From: Sediminibacillus massiliensis
GTDB taxonomy: Bacteria > Bacillota > Bacilli > Bacillales > Amphibacillaceae
Assembly: GCF_900156915.1 (NCBI RefSeq)
Contig: NZ_LT732535.1
Coordinates: forward strand, 1,017,823 to 1,081,822
Length of the DNA: 64,000 bases
Reading direction: 5' to 3'
Both the position numbers and the translations under genes were made by a program. Positions within the stretch are counted from its first letter, which is position 1; each line of letters opens with the position of its first letter. A model generated the notes under the pieces. It searched no databases. It worked only from the letters and a program-made list of their open reading frames with translations, and had not been told where the DNA came from. Positions 24,364-32,766 of the stretch are shown one piece after another.

Positions 24364-25167
24364 ATGCAAGAATTAACCGGAAAACAAATAGGCCTTGCAG
24401 CAGACCGCAAATCGGAGGCCTTAAGCGAGATCATCCGAAAGAAAGGCGGCACACCGGTAGTCCGCTCGATCCAAGGTCAACGGCTGCTGAACGAAAAAAA
24501 GGCCGAAGAAGATGTGGAGCATTTGATTCAAAGCCAATTCGACTGGGTGATTCTTACCACTGGTATTGGAGCGGAAGCTTTAGAACAGGCTGCGAATCGA
24601 ATTGGACGCCTTGATGCATATATTGATTCATTGCAGCAGACCAAGTTGGCGGTTCGAGGAAGCAAAACGGTGGCCTGGATGAAAAAATGGGGTTTACAAC
24701 CCGCCTTTACTTCTCCAGACGGAACGATGGATCAACTTATCAACGGATTGAAATCCCAGGATATCCATGGCAGACAGTTTTTTTTCCAGGCATACAACAA
24801 AGACGAAGAGCGTTTGATCAAACAGTTGGAATCTCTTCCGATAACCATATACATATCCATGCCTTACTACTATCTGCCCCCGGAAACAAATACACTTGAA
24901 AACTTAAGGGCTTCTATCGTCCACAGGGAATTGGATGCCGTCATTTTCACTAGTAAAACCCAGGTCCAAAACCTATTTACGGACTCCCCTAACAAGCAAG
25001 GCCTTTTGGATGCTTTCAGAAATAAAGTGGTGGCTGTAGCAGTAGGCAAGGTGACAGGAGAAGAACTCCTAAATGCCGGCATCCAAAGAGTCGTCGAACC
25101 GGACAAGCCAAAAATGGGGGCTATGATTATTGCTTTGGCAAACCATTTTTCCAAAGAAACAACCTAA
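24364..25167 (+). CDS. Uroporphyrinogen-III synthase family protein (HemD-like)
   Basis: This is a 267-residue protein with the two-lobed HemD fold: an N-terminal 'GKQIGLAADRKSEALSEIIR', 'WVILTTGIGAEAL' and, in the second half, 'DAVIFTSKTQVQNLF' with 'VVAVAVGKVTGEELLNAGI'. Sequence conservation in this family is always low. It lies 105 bp after cysP with its own AAGGAG site, so it may supply the siroheme branch with uroporphyrinogen-III, like the extra HemD-like proteins next to nitrite or sulfite reductase genes in other Bacillaceae. Whether it is catalytic or a second copy of the heme-operon hemD cannot be told here. Confidence 0.8.
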   Translation: MQELTGKQIGLAADRKSEALSEIIRKKGGTPVVRSIQGQRLLNEKKAEEDVEHLIQSQFDWVILTTGIGAEALEQAANRIGRLDAYIDSLQQTKLAVRGSKTVAWMKKWGLQPAFTSPDGTMDQLINGLKSQDIHGRQFFFQAYNKDEERLIKQLESLPITIYISMPYYYLPPETNTLENLRASIVHRELDAVIFTSKTQVQNLFTDSPNKQGLLDAFRNKVVAVAVGKVTGEELLNAGIQRVVEPDKPKMGAMIIALANHFSKETT

Positions 25168-25180
25168 AACTTTTATAATA

Positions 25181-25207
25181 AAAATGCCAGCTCCATGCTG
25201 GCATTTT
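25181..25207. terminator. Terminator between HemD-like gene and SNF2 helicase gene
   Basis: AAAATGCCAGC pairs with GCTGGCATTTT, followed by a T-run on the plus strand. It lies between convergent genes. Confidence 0.9.
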
Positions 25208-25212
25208 TTCTG

Positions 25213-28200
25213 TCAAGCGTTAATGGACAAAAGCTCTTTTATGTCATCTTCTGAAAGCTCGGACGGCCCATCGGCTTCGGCATCAATCAATTCTTTGAAA
25301 AGATGTCTTTTTTTCTCCTGCAAATCATTCATTTTTTCTTCAATGGAACCACGAGTGACGAGCTTTATCACCTGTACGTCACGGAACTGTCCGATCCGGT
25401 AGGCACGATCCTCTGCTTGTTCTTCTACTGCAGGGTTCCACCAGCTATCGAACATGATGACCGTGTCGGCTCCTGTAAGGTTTAGGCCTGTGCCTCCTGC
25501 TTTCAATGAAATCAGGAACAAATCGCGCTCCCCCTCATTGAATCTGTTACAAATACCCACCCTTTTTTCTGAAGGAGTCTGACCATCTAGATAGAAAAAA
25601 GAATTGCCTTTAGCGGCCAGTTCTCTCCCAATCAAATCAAGCATTTTGGTGAACTGGGAAAATATAAGGACTCTTCTGCCTGCACGCTGTGCTTCGTCAA
25701 TAAGCGTGAACAGCTTCTCGAATTTCGATGAACTGCCTTGATAATTGTCAACAAACAGACCTGGATGGAGGCAAATCTGGCGAAGTCTCGTTAAACCTGC
25801 AAGTATCCTGATTTTGTTTTTTCGGAATGTATCTTTATCCAGATGTTTCAGCGTGTCATGACGGAGTTTTGCCAAATATGCGGCATAAAGTTTCTTCTGT
25901 TCCGGGAACAACTCCACTGACTCAAGACTTAAACGCTTTTTCGGCAATTCAGAGAGTACATCTTTCTTCAATCGACGAAGAATAAATGGTTTTGCCCTCC
26001 GTGAAATGGTCTTTTTGGTTAAATGACTGTATTCCTGCAGGCCTCGGAATAACTCGGGAAATACGACATGAAATATGGACCAAAGTTCCTCAAGGGAATT
26101 TTCTACAGGGGTACCAGTTAGCGCGAAACGATAATCGGCCTTGATTCTTTTTACAGCTCTTGCAGTCTGGGTAATCGGATTTTTGAAAGCCTGGGCTTCA
26201 TCATAAAAGACTGTGTGAAAAGAAATCCTCTCAAAAGCAGAAATATCCCTCCGTAAAATGGGATATGAAGTAATGACTACATCACAGCTGTTCAGGTCCT
26301 CCATTTTATTCTTCCTCGTCGTCTTAGGACCATCTACAATTTTCACAAGGAGGTCCGGGGCGAATTTCTCCAATTCACTTTTCCAGTTGTATGTGACAGA
26401 AGACGGACAAACAACGAGAACGGGCATTTTTCCTTCGCGGCAATCCAGCACGACCGACAGCATGTAAGCAATGCTTTGCACTGTCTTGCCTAGTCCCATA
26501 TCATCTGCAAGAATTCCACCGACACGGTAGTTCGCCAGCGTCTTCATCCATCGGTACCCCTGAACCTGGTATTTCTTTAAAACTCCCTGCATCTCAACAG
26601 GTACATCATACTTCAAGCTTCCCGGACGCCGGATTGCATCAAGAAACTCGCGGAACGATTTTTCTGTGATAAACGTGCTGCTTCCTTCAAAGGAGTCCAA
26701 AAGCTGCACAGCTTGTTCAGGAGGGATGCTCAACCCGTTTTCCAGTCCCTTCTCCTTTACAGGAAGACCGGAAAGAAAGCGTTGGACCTCCTGGAACTCT
26801 TTCGTTTCCAGTGATAACAGCGAACCACTCTTCAAACGATAGTATTTCCGTTTTTCTTCCAGGACGGAAAGCAGTTCTTTGATTTCCTCATCCGGTACAC
26901 CTTCCATCTCAAATTTGAATTCGAGCCAGTTTGATCGTTCCTTGTTCACCTTTACCCTGATTTTCGGAAAATGTCGGTCTTTGACAACCCTGGTTCGGAC
27001 GGCTGTTGTCGTATAGACGGATGAGAGTCTCTGCAGTCTTGGCACCTGATACCTTAAAAAATCATATTCCAATTCTTCGTTTTGGAGATAATAACCGGTT
27101 TCTGTCTTTGTAAACAAACTTTCTTCCATCAAATCCAAAAGTTGTTGTTCTTTTTTGGTATCCCTCAACAATCCCGGATGTGGATTTGGTTCAGAAACCT
27201 TCACCGGGTTAATCACAACATGGCCGTAATGGAATTCCAGACTAGCGAGCAGCCGGTTTCTTATCCGGTCCAAATAAAGTTTTGCAACAAGAGGTTCCTG
27301 ACCAAGTTTGTTTCTGATCCACTTTGCAACAGAGACTTCGCCCAGACCGTGCAAACCCGGAACGATTTGTTCCAAAAAGAACCGGAGTTGTTCGCCGGGG
27401 ATAGGAATTGAATCATTGGGTGACTTTTCCAACACTCTCTGCAGTTCAGCGATCCGCCTGCAGTCATCAGCAGCCAATTTATTGATTCTTCCTTTATAGG
27501 CAACGACACGATACGGCTGCAGAAGGAGCATGGTATCTAAACCGGCAACGTTCAAATGGTAGCCTTTATCATCATCTCCATCCAGTTCAAATCGTAATGG
27601 CAGCCTTTCTTCAGCAACTTGCAGTTCGTGCACGCCTTCTCCATTCTCGACGTAAGCATGGGTCTTCTCCAGTAATGGCAGCAGCTTTTCCCAGGAAGAA
27701 GGCGGAATTACTAATAAGTCTCTCTTACCGGATTCTTCAAAAAAACGCTTATCTTCCATCACTTCGATCAATTGCTTTATAACGGCATCTGATTCGACGT
27801 CAAAACAGTGGTAACTTAAATCAATGGTGAAAACAGACGATACTTGAAATGGCGCACCTGCTTGAAAACTTTTTAAAAAGGGTAGAATTTCGTTTACTTT
27901 TATAGAACCGATGCTTACTCCGATTCCGAACAAACTATCCTTCTCCCTTACACGTACAGGTTCGCATGTGAACGATACTTCGAGTACTTCCCTGTCATCA
28001 AAATACGGCTGGTGTGAACTTGACCGTTGTGGCTTACCTTTAAATAGATTGAAGAAGCTGTCAGTCAGCTGTTGGCCTTCCTGCCGTTCATTTATGGTTA
28101 GTAATACAGCTGCAATATGCTGACAATCTTTCTTGAAACTAGCCAGTGTCGGACAGGAGCATGCTGTCAGAAGGTTTCCTGCTTCGTCCTTTGTCACGGT

Positions 28201-28353
28201 GACTTGGAAGTCTTCTGTCCCTGAAACAGTGGCTTTCCATTGATGCGGGGTGATTTCTTGAATCATTACTTTGTTTTTTCGAAAAAACGTCTCCCCGCCT
28301 TTATAAGAAGTGTCTCCACATCTTTCTTTAATTAATTTTCTGGTTAATTTCAT
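25213..28353 (-). CDS. SNF2-family DEAD/DEAH-like helicase with SWIM zinc finger
   Basis: The protein has 1046 residues. Near residues 50-75 a SWIM-type finger is seen ('CSCPTLASFKKDCQHIAAVL', CxCx(n)CxH). A long middle region follows, then the Swi2/Snf2 ATPase: motif I 'DDMGLGKTVQSIAY', motif II 'FYDEAQAFKN', motif III 'ALTGTPVENSLEEL', motif V 'LKAGGTGLNLTGAD' and motif VI 'DRAYRIGQ'. This layout matches B. subtilis YwqA, a predicted DNA-remodelling ATPase. The start is the ATG with GGAGGGG 11 bases upstream; a TTG 11 codons earlier has no site. The cellular role of these bacterial SNF2 proteins is poorly known. Confidence 0.88.
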   Translation of the reverse strand: MKLTRKLIKERCGDTSYKGGETFFRKNKVMIQEITPHQWKATVSGTEDFQVTVTKDEAGNLLTACSCPTLASFKKDCQHIAAVLLTINERQEGQQLTDSFFNLFKGKPQRSSSHQPYFDDREVLEVSFTCEPVRVREKDSLFGIGVSIGSIKVNEILPFLKSFQAGAPFQVSSVFTIDLSYHCFDVESDAVIKQLIEVMEDKRFFEESGKRDLLVIPPSSWEKLLPLLEKTHAYVENGEGVHELQVAEERLPLRFELDGDDDKGYHLNVAGLDTMLLLQPYRVVAYKGRINKLAADDCRRIAELQRVLEKSPNDSIPIPGEQLRFFLEQIVPGLHGLGEVSVAKWIRNKLGQEPLVAKLYLDRIRNRLLASLEFHYGHVVINPVKVSEPNPHPGLLRDTKKEQQLLDLMEESLFTKTETGYYLQNEELEYDFLRYQVPRLQRLSSVYTTTAVRTRVVKDRHFPKIRVKVNKERSNWLEFKFEMEGVPDEEIKELLSVLEEKRKYYRLKSGSLLSLETKEFQEVQRFLSGLPVKEKGLENGLSIPPEQAVQLLDSFEGSSTFITEKSFREFLDAIRRPGSLKYDVPVEMQGVLKKYQVQGYRWMKTLANYRVGGILADDMGLGKTVQSIAYMLSVVLDCREGKMPVLVVCPSSVTYNWKSELEKFAPDLLVKIVDGPKTTRKNKMEDLNSCDVVITSYPILRRDISAFERISFHTVFYDEAQAFKNPITQTARAVKRIKADYRFALTGTPVENSLEELWSIFHVVFPELFRGLQEYSHLTKKTISRRAKPFILRRLKKDVLSELPKKRLSLESVELFPEQKKLYAAYLAKLRHDTLKHLDKDTFRKNKIRILAGLTRLRQICLHPGLFVDNYQGSSSKFEKLFTLIDEAQRAGRRVLIFSQFTKMLDLIGRELAAKGNSFFYLDGQTPSEKRVGICNRFNEGERDLFLISLKAGGTGLNLTGADTVIMFDSWWNPAVEEQAEDRAYRIGQFRDVQVIKLVTRGSIEEKMNDLQEKKRHLFKELIDAEADGPSELSEDDIKELLSINA

Positions 28354-28436
28354 TTTCTTCGTTGCCCCTCCATCTATTCCTGCCAAGGGCTTAGTAGTAT
28401 CATAATATTTTCAATGATAGCTTAAATAATGTAAAA

Positions 28437-28465
28437 AAGCACCCATGCAGTCATATCCGATGCAC
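28437..28465 (-). terminator. Putative terminator of the ykuI gene
   Basis: On the minus strand an interrupted stem (GCAC and TGCA blocks on both arms with a 3-nt internal loop) ends in TTTTTT, 20 bases after the stop codon. Confidence 0.55.
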
Positions 28466-28485
28466 AAGTGCCCATCATTATAAAA

Positions 28486-29700
28486 CTAAATCAAAAGAGA
28501 TTCATTATCATAAAGGAAAGAATATTGGATGTCGATAAACAAGAAATACTGATCTGTAAGCGGGTAGCTGAATGTCCTGATCATTTCCCTTGTCTCTATG
28601 TCAGAGTATATATCAGACAATATTCCTCTGTTCCATGTTTTCATCTGCATGGTATTTTCCAGAAAATACGGCCGGAAAGCCCAATTCGAACCTTTTTTAT
28701 CCGGCTCTATTTCCCATTCTTTCCCACGTTTCCTAAAGTTGGCAGATACTTGCTGCCCGTCACTGTCACATATAAACATGCGAAAACTCTCTTCATCGAA
28801 GTAAGCTGTGAGTGCTTCGATAAAAGTATCGATTTTTTTCGGACCATGCCAATTCGGAATAGCATTTTTCACCTTTTGCTCCCATGCAAGAACATGGTTG
28901 ACTCTTTCTTCGACCAGCCTTTTTTCCCTGCGTATGTACTCGGAAACTTTCTCAGTGACATTTACCGATAATGGGCGTTTGGCTGTAAGATCGAATCCTG
29001 GTTTGGCAAGATAATAACCCTGGTAGTAACGGCCGCCATGTTTCCAGGCAAAATGCAGTTGAAAGTTATCTTCTATGTTTTCGAACAATAAGGCAGCTCC
29101 AATGCGCCGGGCCAGCATAGAAAGGGAATGCATGATATCCTGGAACCCGTCTGATTTATGATTGCGGATGATATCTGTATCAATCTTCAGAATATGGGGC
29201 TCCAGCTGTCTGATCCGGTCGATGTTAGCACTCTTGGCACCGACATGGTCGACAGCAACCTGGATTCCATATGTTTTATAATATAGGAGCAAGTGATTGA
29301 GATTTTCAAATTCTTCATCAAAGTCATGTTCTGTCACCTCGATCACAATTCTGCTCATGGAAAATCCTTTTTGTTCGAAAGAAATCAATGTTTGCAGCAG
29401 GTCTTCCCCGTCATTTACCATTAACTGCTTCGCATTCCGGTTGATAAACAGATAACCTTCTGTGTTGGTATCGAGCATATCTTTGATTGCCATTTTCAAC
29501 AGGTGTTGATCCACTTCTACTTTGAATTCTTCAGGCACTTCTGAATCCAGGAAAAAATCTCCCAGGCTGACCCATTCATCACCGTTACGGTACCGACCAA
29601 GTACTTCATATCCGATGACGGTATGCCTGATAGCACTGATGATTGGCTGGTAAATCGGCTTGGTATTATGCAGGTTTCCGACAATTTCTAATGGATCCAT
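28486..29700 (-). CDS. ykuI: EAL-domain c-di-GMP-binding protein (YkuI)
   Basis: This 404-residue protein matches B. subtilis YkuI along its whole length. It has an N-terminal EAL domain (about residues 1-250, with 'EVLGR' in place of the classical EAL and 'FEQKGFSMSRIVIEVTEHDF') and a C-terminal PAS-like YkuI_C domain ending 'IRTFSYPLTDQYFLFIDIQY'. YkuI is known to bind c-di-GMP without clear hydrolysis, so this is more likely a receptor or sensor than an active phosphodiesterase. The start ATG has AAGGAGG upstream. It is monocistronic. Confidence 0.9.
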   Translation of the reverse strand: MDPLEIVGNLHNTKPIYQPIISAIRHTVIGYEVLGRYRNGDEWVSLGDFFLDSEVPEEFKVEVDQHLLKMAIKDMLDTNTEGYLFINRNAKQLMVNDGEDLLQTLISFEQKGFSMSRIVIEVTEHDFDEEFENLNHLLLYYKTYGIQVAVDHVGAKSANIDRIRQLEPHILKIDTDIIRNHKSDGFQDIMHSLSMLARRIGAALLFENIEDNFQLHFAWKHGGRYYQGYYLAKPGFDLTAKRPLSVNVTEKVSEYIRREKRLVEERVNHVLAWEQKVKNAIPNWHGPKKIDTFIEALTAYFDEESFRMFICDSDGQQVSANFRKRGKEWEIEPDKKGSNWAFRPYFLENTMQMKTWNRGILSDIYSDIETREMIRTFSYPLTDQYFLFIDIQYSFLYDNESLLI

Positions 29701-29932
29701 AAGTTTCCCTCCTTCTCCCATTATTATAGCACTTCCTTGATTTTATGGAATTCCATTTGGATGAAATCACTTCTAATTAATAGAAATAACTGGTTCAGTT
29801 GGTACAAAGACTAAAGAACGAAAAGGAGTGAAATCATCAAGCAATGGCAATCTAAAAGGGACAATCGATTTGTTTTATGGAATAATATTGGGGAAACCAA
29901 CCTAGTAGCAAAGGAATTAAGGAGGACCTGAA

Positions 29933-30664
29933 ATGAACCAGACAACAGATACGGCCATTCGATTCCATAACGTCAATTACTCGACAGATGGGTTGCATAT
30001 CCTGAGAAATATTACAGGGTCTTTTCCGGAAGGGAAGATTACCACATTGGTTGGTCCCTCCGGCGCAGGAAAAAGCACCCTTTTCCGCCTTTGCAACGGA
30101 CTCCGTTCTGCTGATTCCGGTGACATCTTTATTAATGAGAAACCTATCGAGGAATATAATCCGATTGAACTGAGAAGAAAAGTGGGAATTGCCTTGCAAA
30201 AAGCAACTATGGTTAGCGGCAGTGTCCGGAAGAATCTTGGACTTCCATTGGAACTGCAAGGAAAACAACTCAAGGATGAGGATGCTGGTGAATTGCTGGA
30301 ACTAGTCGGATTGGACAAGGATTTTCTCCAACGCAATGTTAAAGATTTATCCGGTGGTCAGCGGCAAAAATTATCAATAGCACGCACCCTTGTCAATCGG
30401 CCTGTTGTTCTGCTGCTTGATGAAATAACCTCTTCACTCGATCAGGTTTCACAGCATGATATCGAAAAACTGATCATCCGGATTAACAAAAAATACCGAA
30501 CCACCATCATTTGGATCACCCATAACCTTCATCAAGCACGGACTATCGGCGATTATACATGGGTTATGATGTCGGGCGCGCTTGCGGAAACAGGCGACAG
30601 CAGTATTCTTCGAAATCCTGCCAACGATGAGGTAAGACGGTTTGTTAAGGGGGAAGAAGAATGA
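29933..30664 (+). CDS. ABC transporter ATP-binding protein (FetA/YbbL type)
   Basis: This is a 243-residue ATPase with Walker A 'GPSGAGKSTLFRL', signature 'LSGGQRQKLSIA', Walker B 'VLLLDEITSSLD' and switch His 'WITHNLHQA'. It overlaps by four bases the gene for a UPF0014/FetB permease, which identifies the pair as the putative iron exporter FetAB. It is preceded by AAGGAGGA. In Escherichia coli FetAB raises resistance to oxidative stress by removing excess iron; the same role here is inferred. Confidence 0.87.
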   Translation: MNQTTDTAIRFHNVNYSTDGLHILRNITGSFPEGKITTLVGPSGAGKSTLFRLCNGLRSADSGDIFINEKPIEEYNPIELRRKVGIALQKATMVSGSVRKNLGLPLELQGKQLKDEDAGELLELVGLDKDFLQRNVKDLSGGQRQKLSIARTLVNRPVVLLLDEITSSLDQVSQHDIEKLIIRINKKYRTTIIWITHNLHQARTIGDYTWVMMSGALAETGDSSILRNPANDEVRRFVKGEEE

Positions 30665-31431
30665 GTTATTTCACTTTATCCCTTGCCCTTATATTTGTTA
30701 TTATTCCCCTCGTTTTATCCAAAACATTGCGTCTGGGTCTGGAAAAGGATACAACCATCGCTGCAATCCGCTCCATTGTTCAATTGCTGGCAGTCGGTTT
30801 CCTCCTGCAATTTGTATTTGATACGGAAAATATCATCTATATCTTTTTAATGGTGGCCCTTATGATCGGGGCTGCAACGCAAAATGCCCGAAGAAAAGGA
30901 AAATCGATCAAGGGGATCACCTGGAAACTGGTTGCTACTTTCCTTCTCGTCGAAGTGCTTACACAGGGTATATTGCTTGGTTTGTCGATCACACCCGCTA
31001 CGGCTCAGTATATCATTCCGATAAGCGGGATGATTATTGGAAATTCGATGGTTTTATCGATTCTATTTTTGAACCGGTTTATTTCCGAGGTCGATACGCG
31101 GGAGGATGAATTGGAATTGATCCTTTCATTGGGCGGAACACCAAAACAGGCGATCCATACCCAGTTGATCGCTTCCATTAAGGCGAGCACAATACCTACC
31201 ATCGAAAGCCAGAAAACAATCGGGCTCGTCCAGTTACCAGGTATGATGAGCGGTCAGATCATAGCAGGAGCAGATCCAGTTCAAGCTGTCCAATTTCAAT
31301 TGCTTATCCTGTTCCTTATTCTGACAACAGCCGTCTTGACAAGCATCATGCTTGGGTATTTATCGTACCCTACCCTTTTCAACCAACGCATGCAGCTTAC
31401 CATGAAAAATATAAGCAACGATAATAATTAA
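30661..31431 (+). CDS. ABC transporter permease (FetB/UPF0014 family)
   Basis: This is a 256-residue membrane protein with about seven helices. Family markers are 'AAIRSIVQLLAVGFLLQFVF', 'GMIIGNSMVLSILFLNRF', 'LSLGGTPKQAIH' and 'GLVQLPGMMSGQIIAGADPV', which define the FetB (YbbM) group. Translationally coupled to the ATPase gene upstream. It is followed by the promoter of the HesB-like gene without an obvious terminator. Confidence 0.88.
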   Translation: MSYFTLSLALIFVIIPLVLSKTLRLGLEKDTTIAAIRSIVQLLAVGFLLQFVFDTENIIYIFLMVALMIGAATQNARRKGKSIKGITWKLVATFLLVEVLTQGILLGLSITPATAQYIIPISGMIIGNSMVLSILFLNRFISEVDTREDELELILSLGGTPKQAIHTQLIASIKASTIPTIESQKTIGLVQLPGMMSGQIIAGADPVQAVQFQLLILFLILTTAVLTSIMLGYLSYPTLFNQRMQLTMKNISNDNN

Positions 31432-31474
31432 GAAACTGTGCTCTTCGTGCTATAGGTAACGTACTTGTTAAATT

Positions 31475-31503
31475 CGGTTATTGCCATTAAAATGATACAG
31501 CAG
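31475..31503 (+). promoter_or_regulatory. Promoter of the HesB-like selenoprotein gene
   Basis: TTGTTA (31475-31480) and TAAAAT (31498-31503) are spaced 17 bp and lie 44 bp upstream of the GTG start, after the end of the FetB-like gene. Confidence 0.6.
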
Positions 31504-31546
31504 GTAGAATGATAGATAGACTAAAAAGGGAGAGGAAGATTGAACC

Positions 31547-31825
31547 GTGGTTATAACTGACGAAGCACGCGGTCTTTTGGAAGATATGCTGCGCAAAGAA
31601 AAAGTTTCAGGTATCCGTCTATACTTTGACGGCTATGGCTGAGGCACCCCAAGAATAGGAATGGCTCTGGATGAGCCTAAACAAGATGATTCATTAAGCA
31701 CCATCAATGGCATCAAGGTGGCAATCGAACCGGTTATCGAACCCCATACTCAAACATTGACTCTTGATGTCAGCGGTGACAACAGCGGGCTATCCCTGCT
31801 TGGAGATGCCGGTAATTGCTGTTAA
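31547..31825 (+). CDS. HesB/IscA-like selenoprotein (in-frame UGA at residue 32)
   Basis: Reading UGA as an amino acid gives a 92-residue HesB/IscA-like protein: 'VITDEARGLLEDMLRKE', 'GIRLYFDGYG', the UGA (31640-31642), then 'GTPRIGMALDEPKQDD' and a C-terminal 'GDAGNCC'. In this family the residue at the UGA is the conserved first metal-ligand Cys of a GxGC-type motif, so selenocysteine replaces cysteine. The frame stays open and family-like on both sides, with no frameshift. The start is GTG with GAGAGG upstream; a promoter precedes and a terminator follows, so it is a complete transcription unit. A SECIS-like hairpin lies 20 nt after the UGA. It is probably an Fe-S or metal-binding redox protein. 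The alternative is a nonsense-mutated pseudogene. Confidence 0.85.
31663..31677 (+). promoter_or_regulatory. SECIS-like stem-loop of the HesB-like gene
   Basis: GGCTC (31663-31667) pairs with GAGCC (31673-31677) around the loop TGGAT. The loop starts 25 nt after the UGA and its first G is 26 nt after it. This agrees with the bacterial SECIS pattern of a short stem, a small loop and a G at its first or second position. Confidence 0.7.
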
Positions 31826-31827
31826 GG

Positions 31828-31858
31828 AAAAGAGAAGCCAACTGCTGGCTTCTCTTTT
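31828..31858 (+). terminator. Terminator of the HesB-like gene
   Basis: A 13-bp perfect stem (AAAAGAGAAGCCA with TGGCTTCTCTTTT) lies 2 nt after the stop codon. Confidence 0.9.
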
Positions 31859-31955
31859 AGTCTGTCAGTATGTTTATTTGTCTGCGTTAATCAGAATAAC
31901 TTGACATCTTGAGGAAAATCTAAAAACCAAACTGACAGCAAAGGAGCAACAAACA

Positions 31956-32579
31956 ATGGATGCGTCCGATATCCGGCTTTCCCACACCATGCAGATGCAT
32001 TTAACAAGGTACCTAAATCAGATTACAAAAGACATTGGACATATGCTTGATACAATCGCAAACAAAGATTGCTGCATTCTGAACGAGTTCGAAAAAGTAC
32101 ATTTTCTTTTTAGCGATTTGCAAATGACAGCTGCCTCTTATTACTTGAATTCCTATCTATCCCCGTTCACAGACCGTTACCAGGAGTTGTCAATCGCAAT
32201 CCGCCATTTATCCGAACGGAAACATGGGGCTTTGATCGTCATCCAGAGGGAAACTTCTCTGGAACCTGTTATTACCAAAGGAACGGTGGTCGGAGCCAAT
32301 CTTTCCTACCCATTGCTGGAATCCATTTTCTACCCAGGCAGCCCTCTCCACGATGGTGCAGTACTAATCAAAAAAAACTCCATCGTTTCTGCCGGTAATG
32401 TGCTTCCACTCTCTCAAAGTGTGACGCAGGACCAAAGTTTTGGAACAAGACACAGGGCGGCACTGGGATTGTCGGAAGTCAGTGATGCTTTAGTGCTCAT
32501 TGTTTCTGAGGAAACTGGAAAGGCTTCTTTTACATTGGATGGGAAACTTTATCCGATCAACCCTGGAGGAATCTTTTGA
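31956..32579 (+). CDS. cdaS: Diadenylate cyclase CdaS (DisA_N domain)
   Basis: This 207-residue protein has the length and layout of B. subtilis CdaS. About 60 residues of N-terminal helices are followed by a DAC domain with the catalytic 'PGSPLHDGAVLI' (DGA) and 'GTRHRAALGLSE' (RHR) motifs. It makes c-di-AMP. In Bacillus CdaS is the sporulation-specific cyclase whose N-terminal helices inhibit activity, so its presence supports a spore-forming host. The start ATG has AAGGAG upstream. It stands alone between the two UGA-containing genes but is not obviously connected with them. Confidence 0.92.
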   Translation: MDASDIRLSHTMQMHLTRYLNQITKDIGHMLDTIANKDCCILNEFEKVHFLFSDLQMTAASYYLNSYLSPFTDRYQELSIAIRHLSERKHGALIVIQRETSLEPVITKGTVVGANLSYPLLESIFYPGSPLHDGAVLIKKNSIVSAGNVLPLSQSVTQDQSFGTRHRAALGLSEVSDALVLIVSEETGKASFTLDGKLYPINPGGIF

Positions 32580-32766
32580 TCCTAACACAAAGAGAAAGTG
32601 TCAACAGGTAAGAAAAGGGAAATGGATGAAGTAAATATACATTACTGAGTGGAGGCTGAACTAAGAGCAGCGTTGTTATGCTCTACCTATTGATTTCTTT
32701 CATTTCTCCCAACAGGTTCTGCAACACAGCTCCCCTCGGAATACTAAACGTAAAAGGAGGATGTAT

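Noticed and set aside
29836-29937. Short frame after AAAGGAG upstream of the FetA-like gene
   Set aside because: The frame with the best spacing would need an ATC start, and the GTG frame overlaps the site; products resemble no known small protein. It is left as leader sequence.
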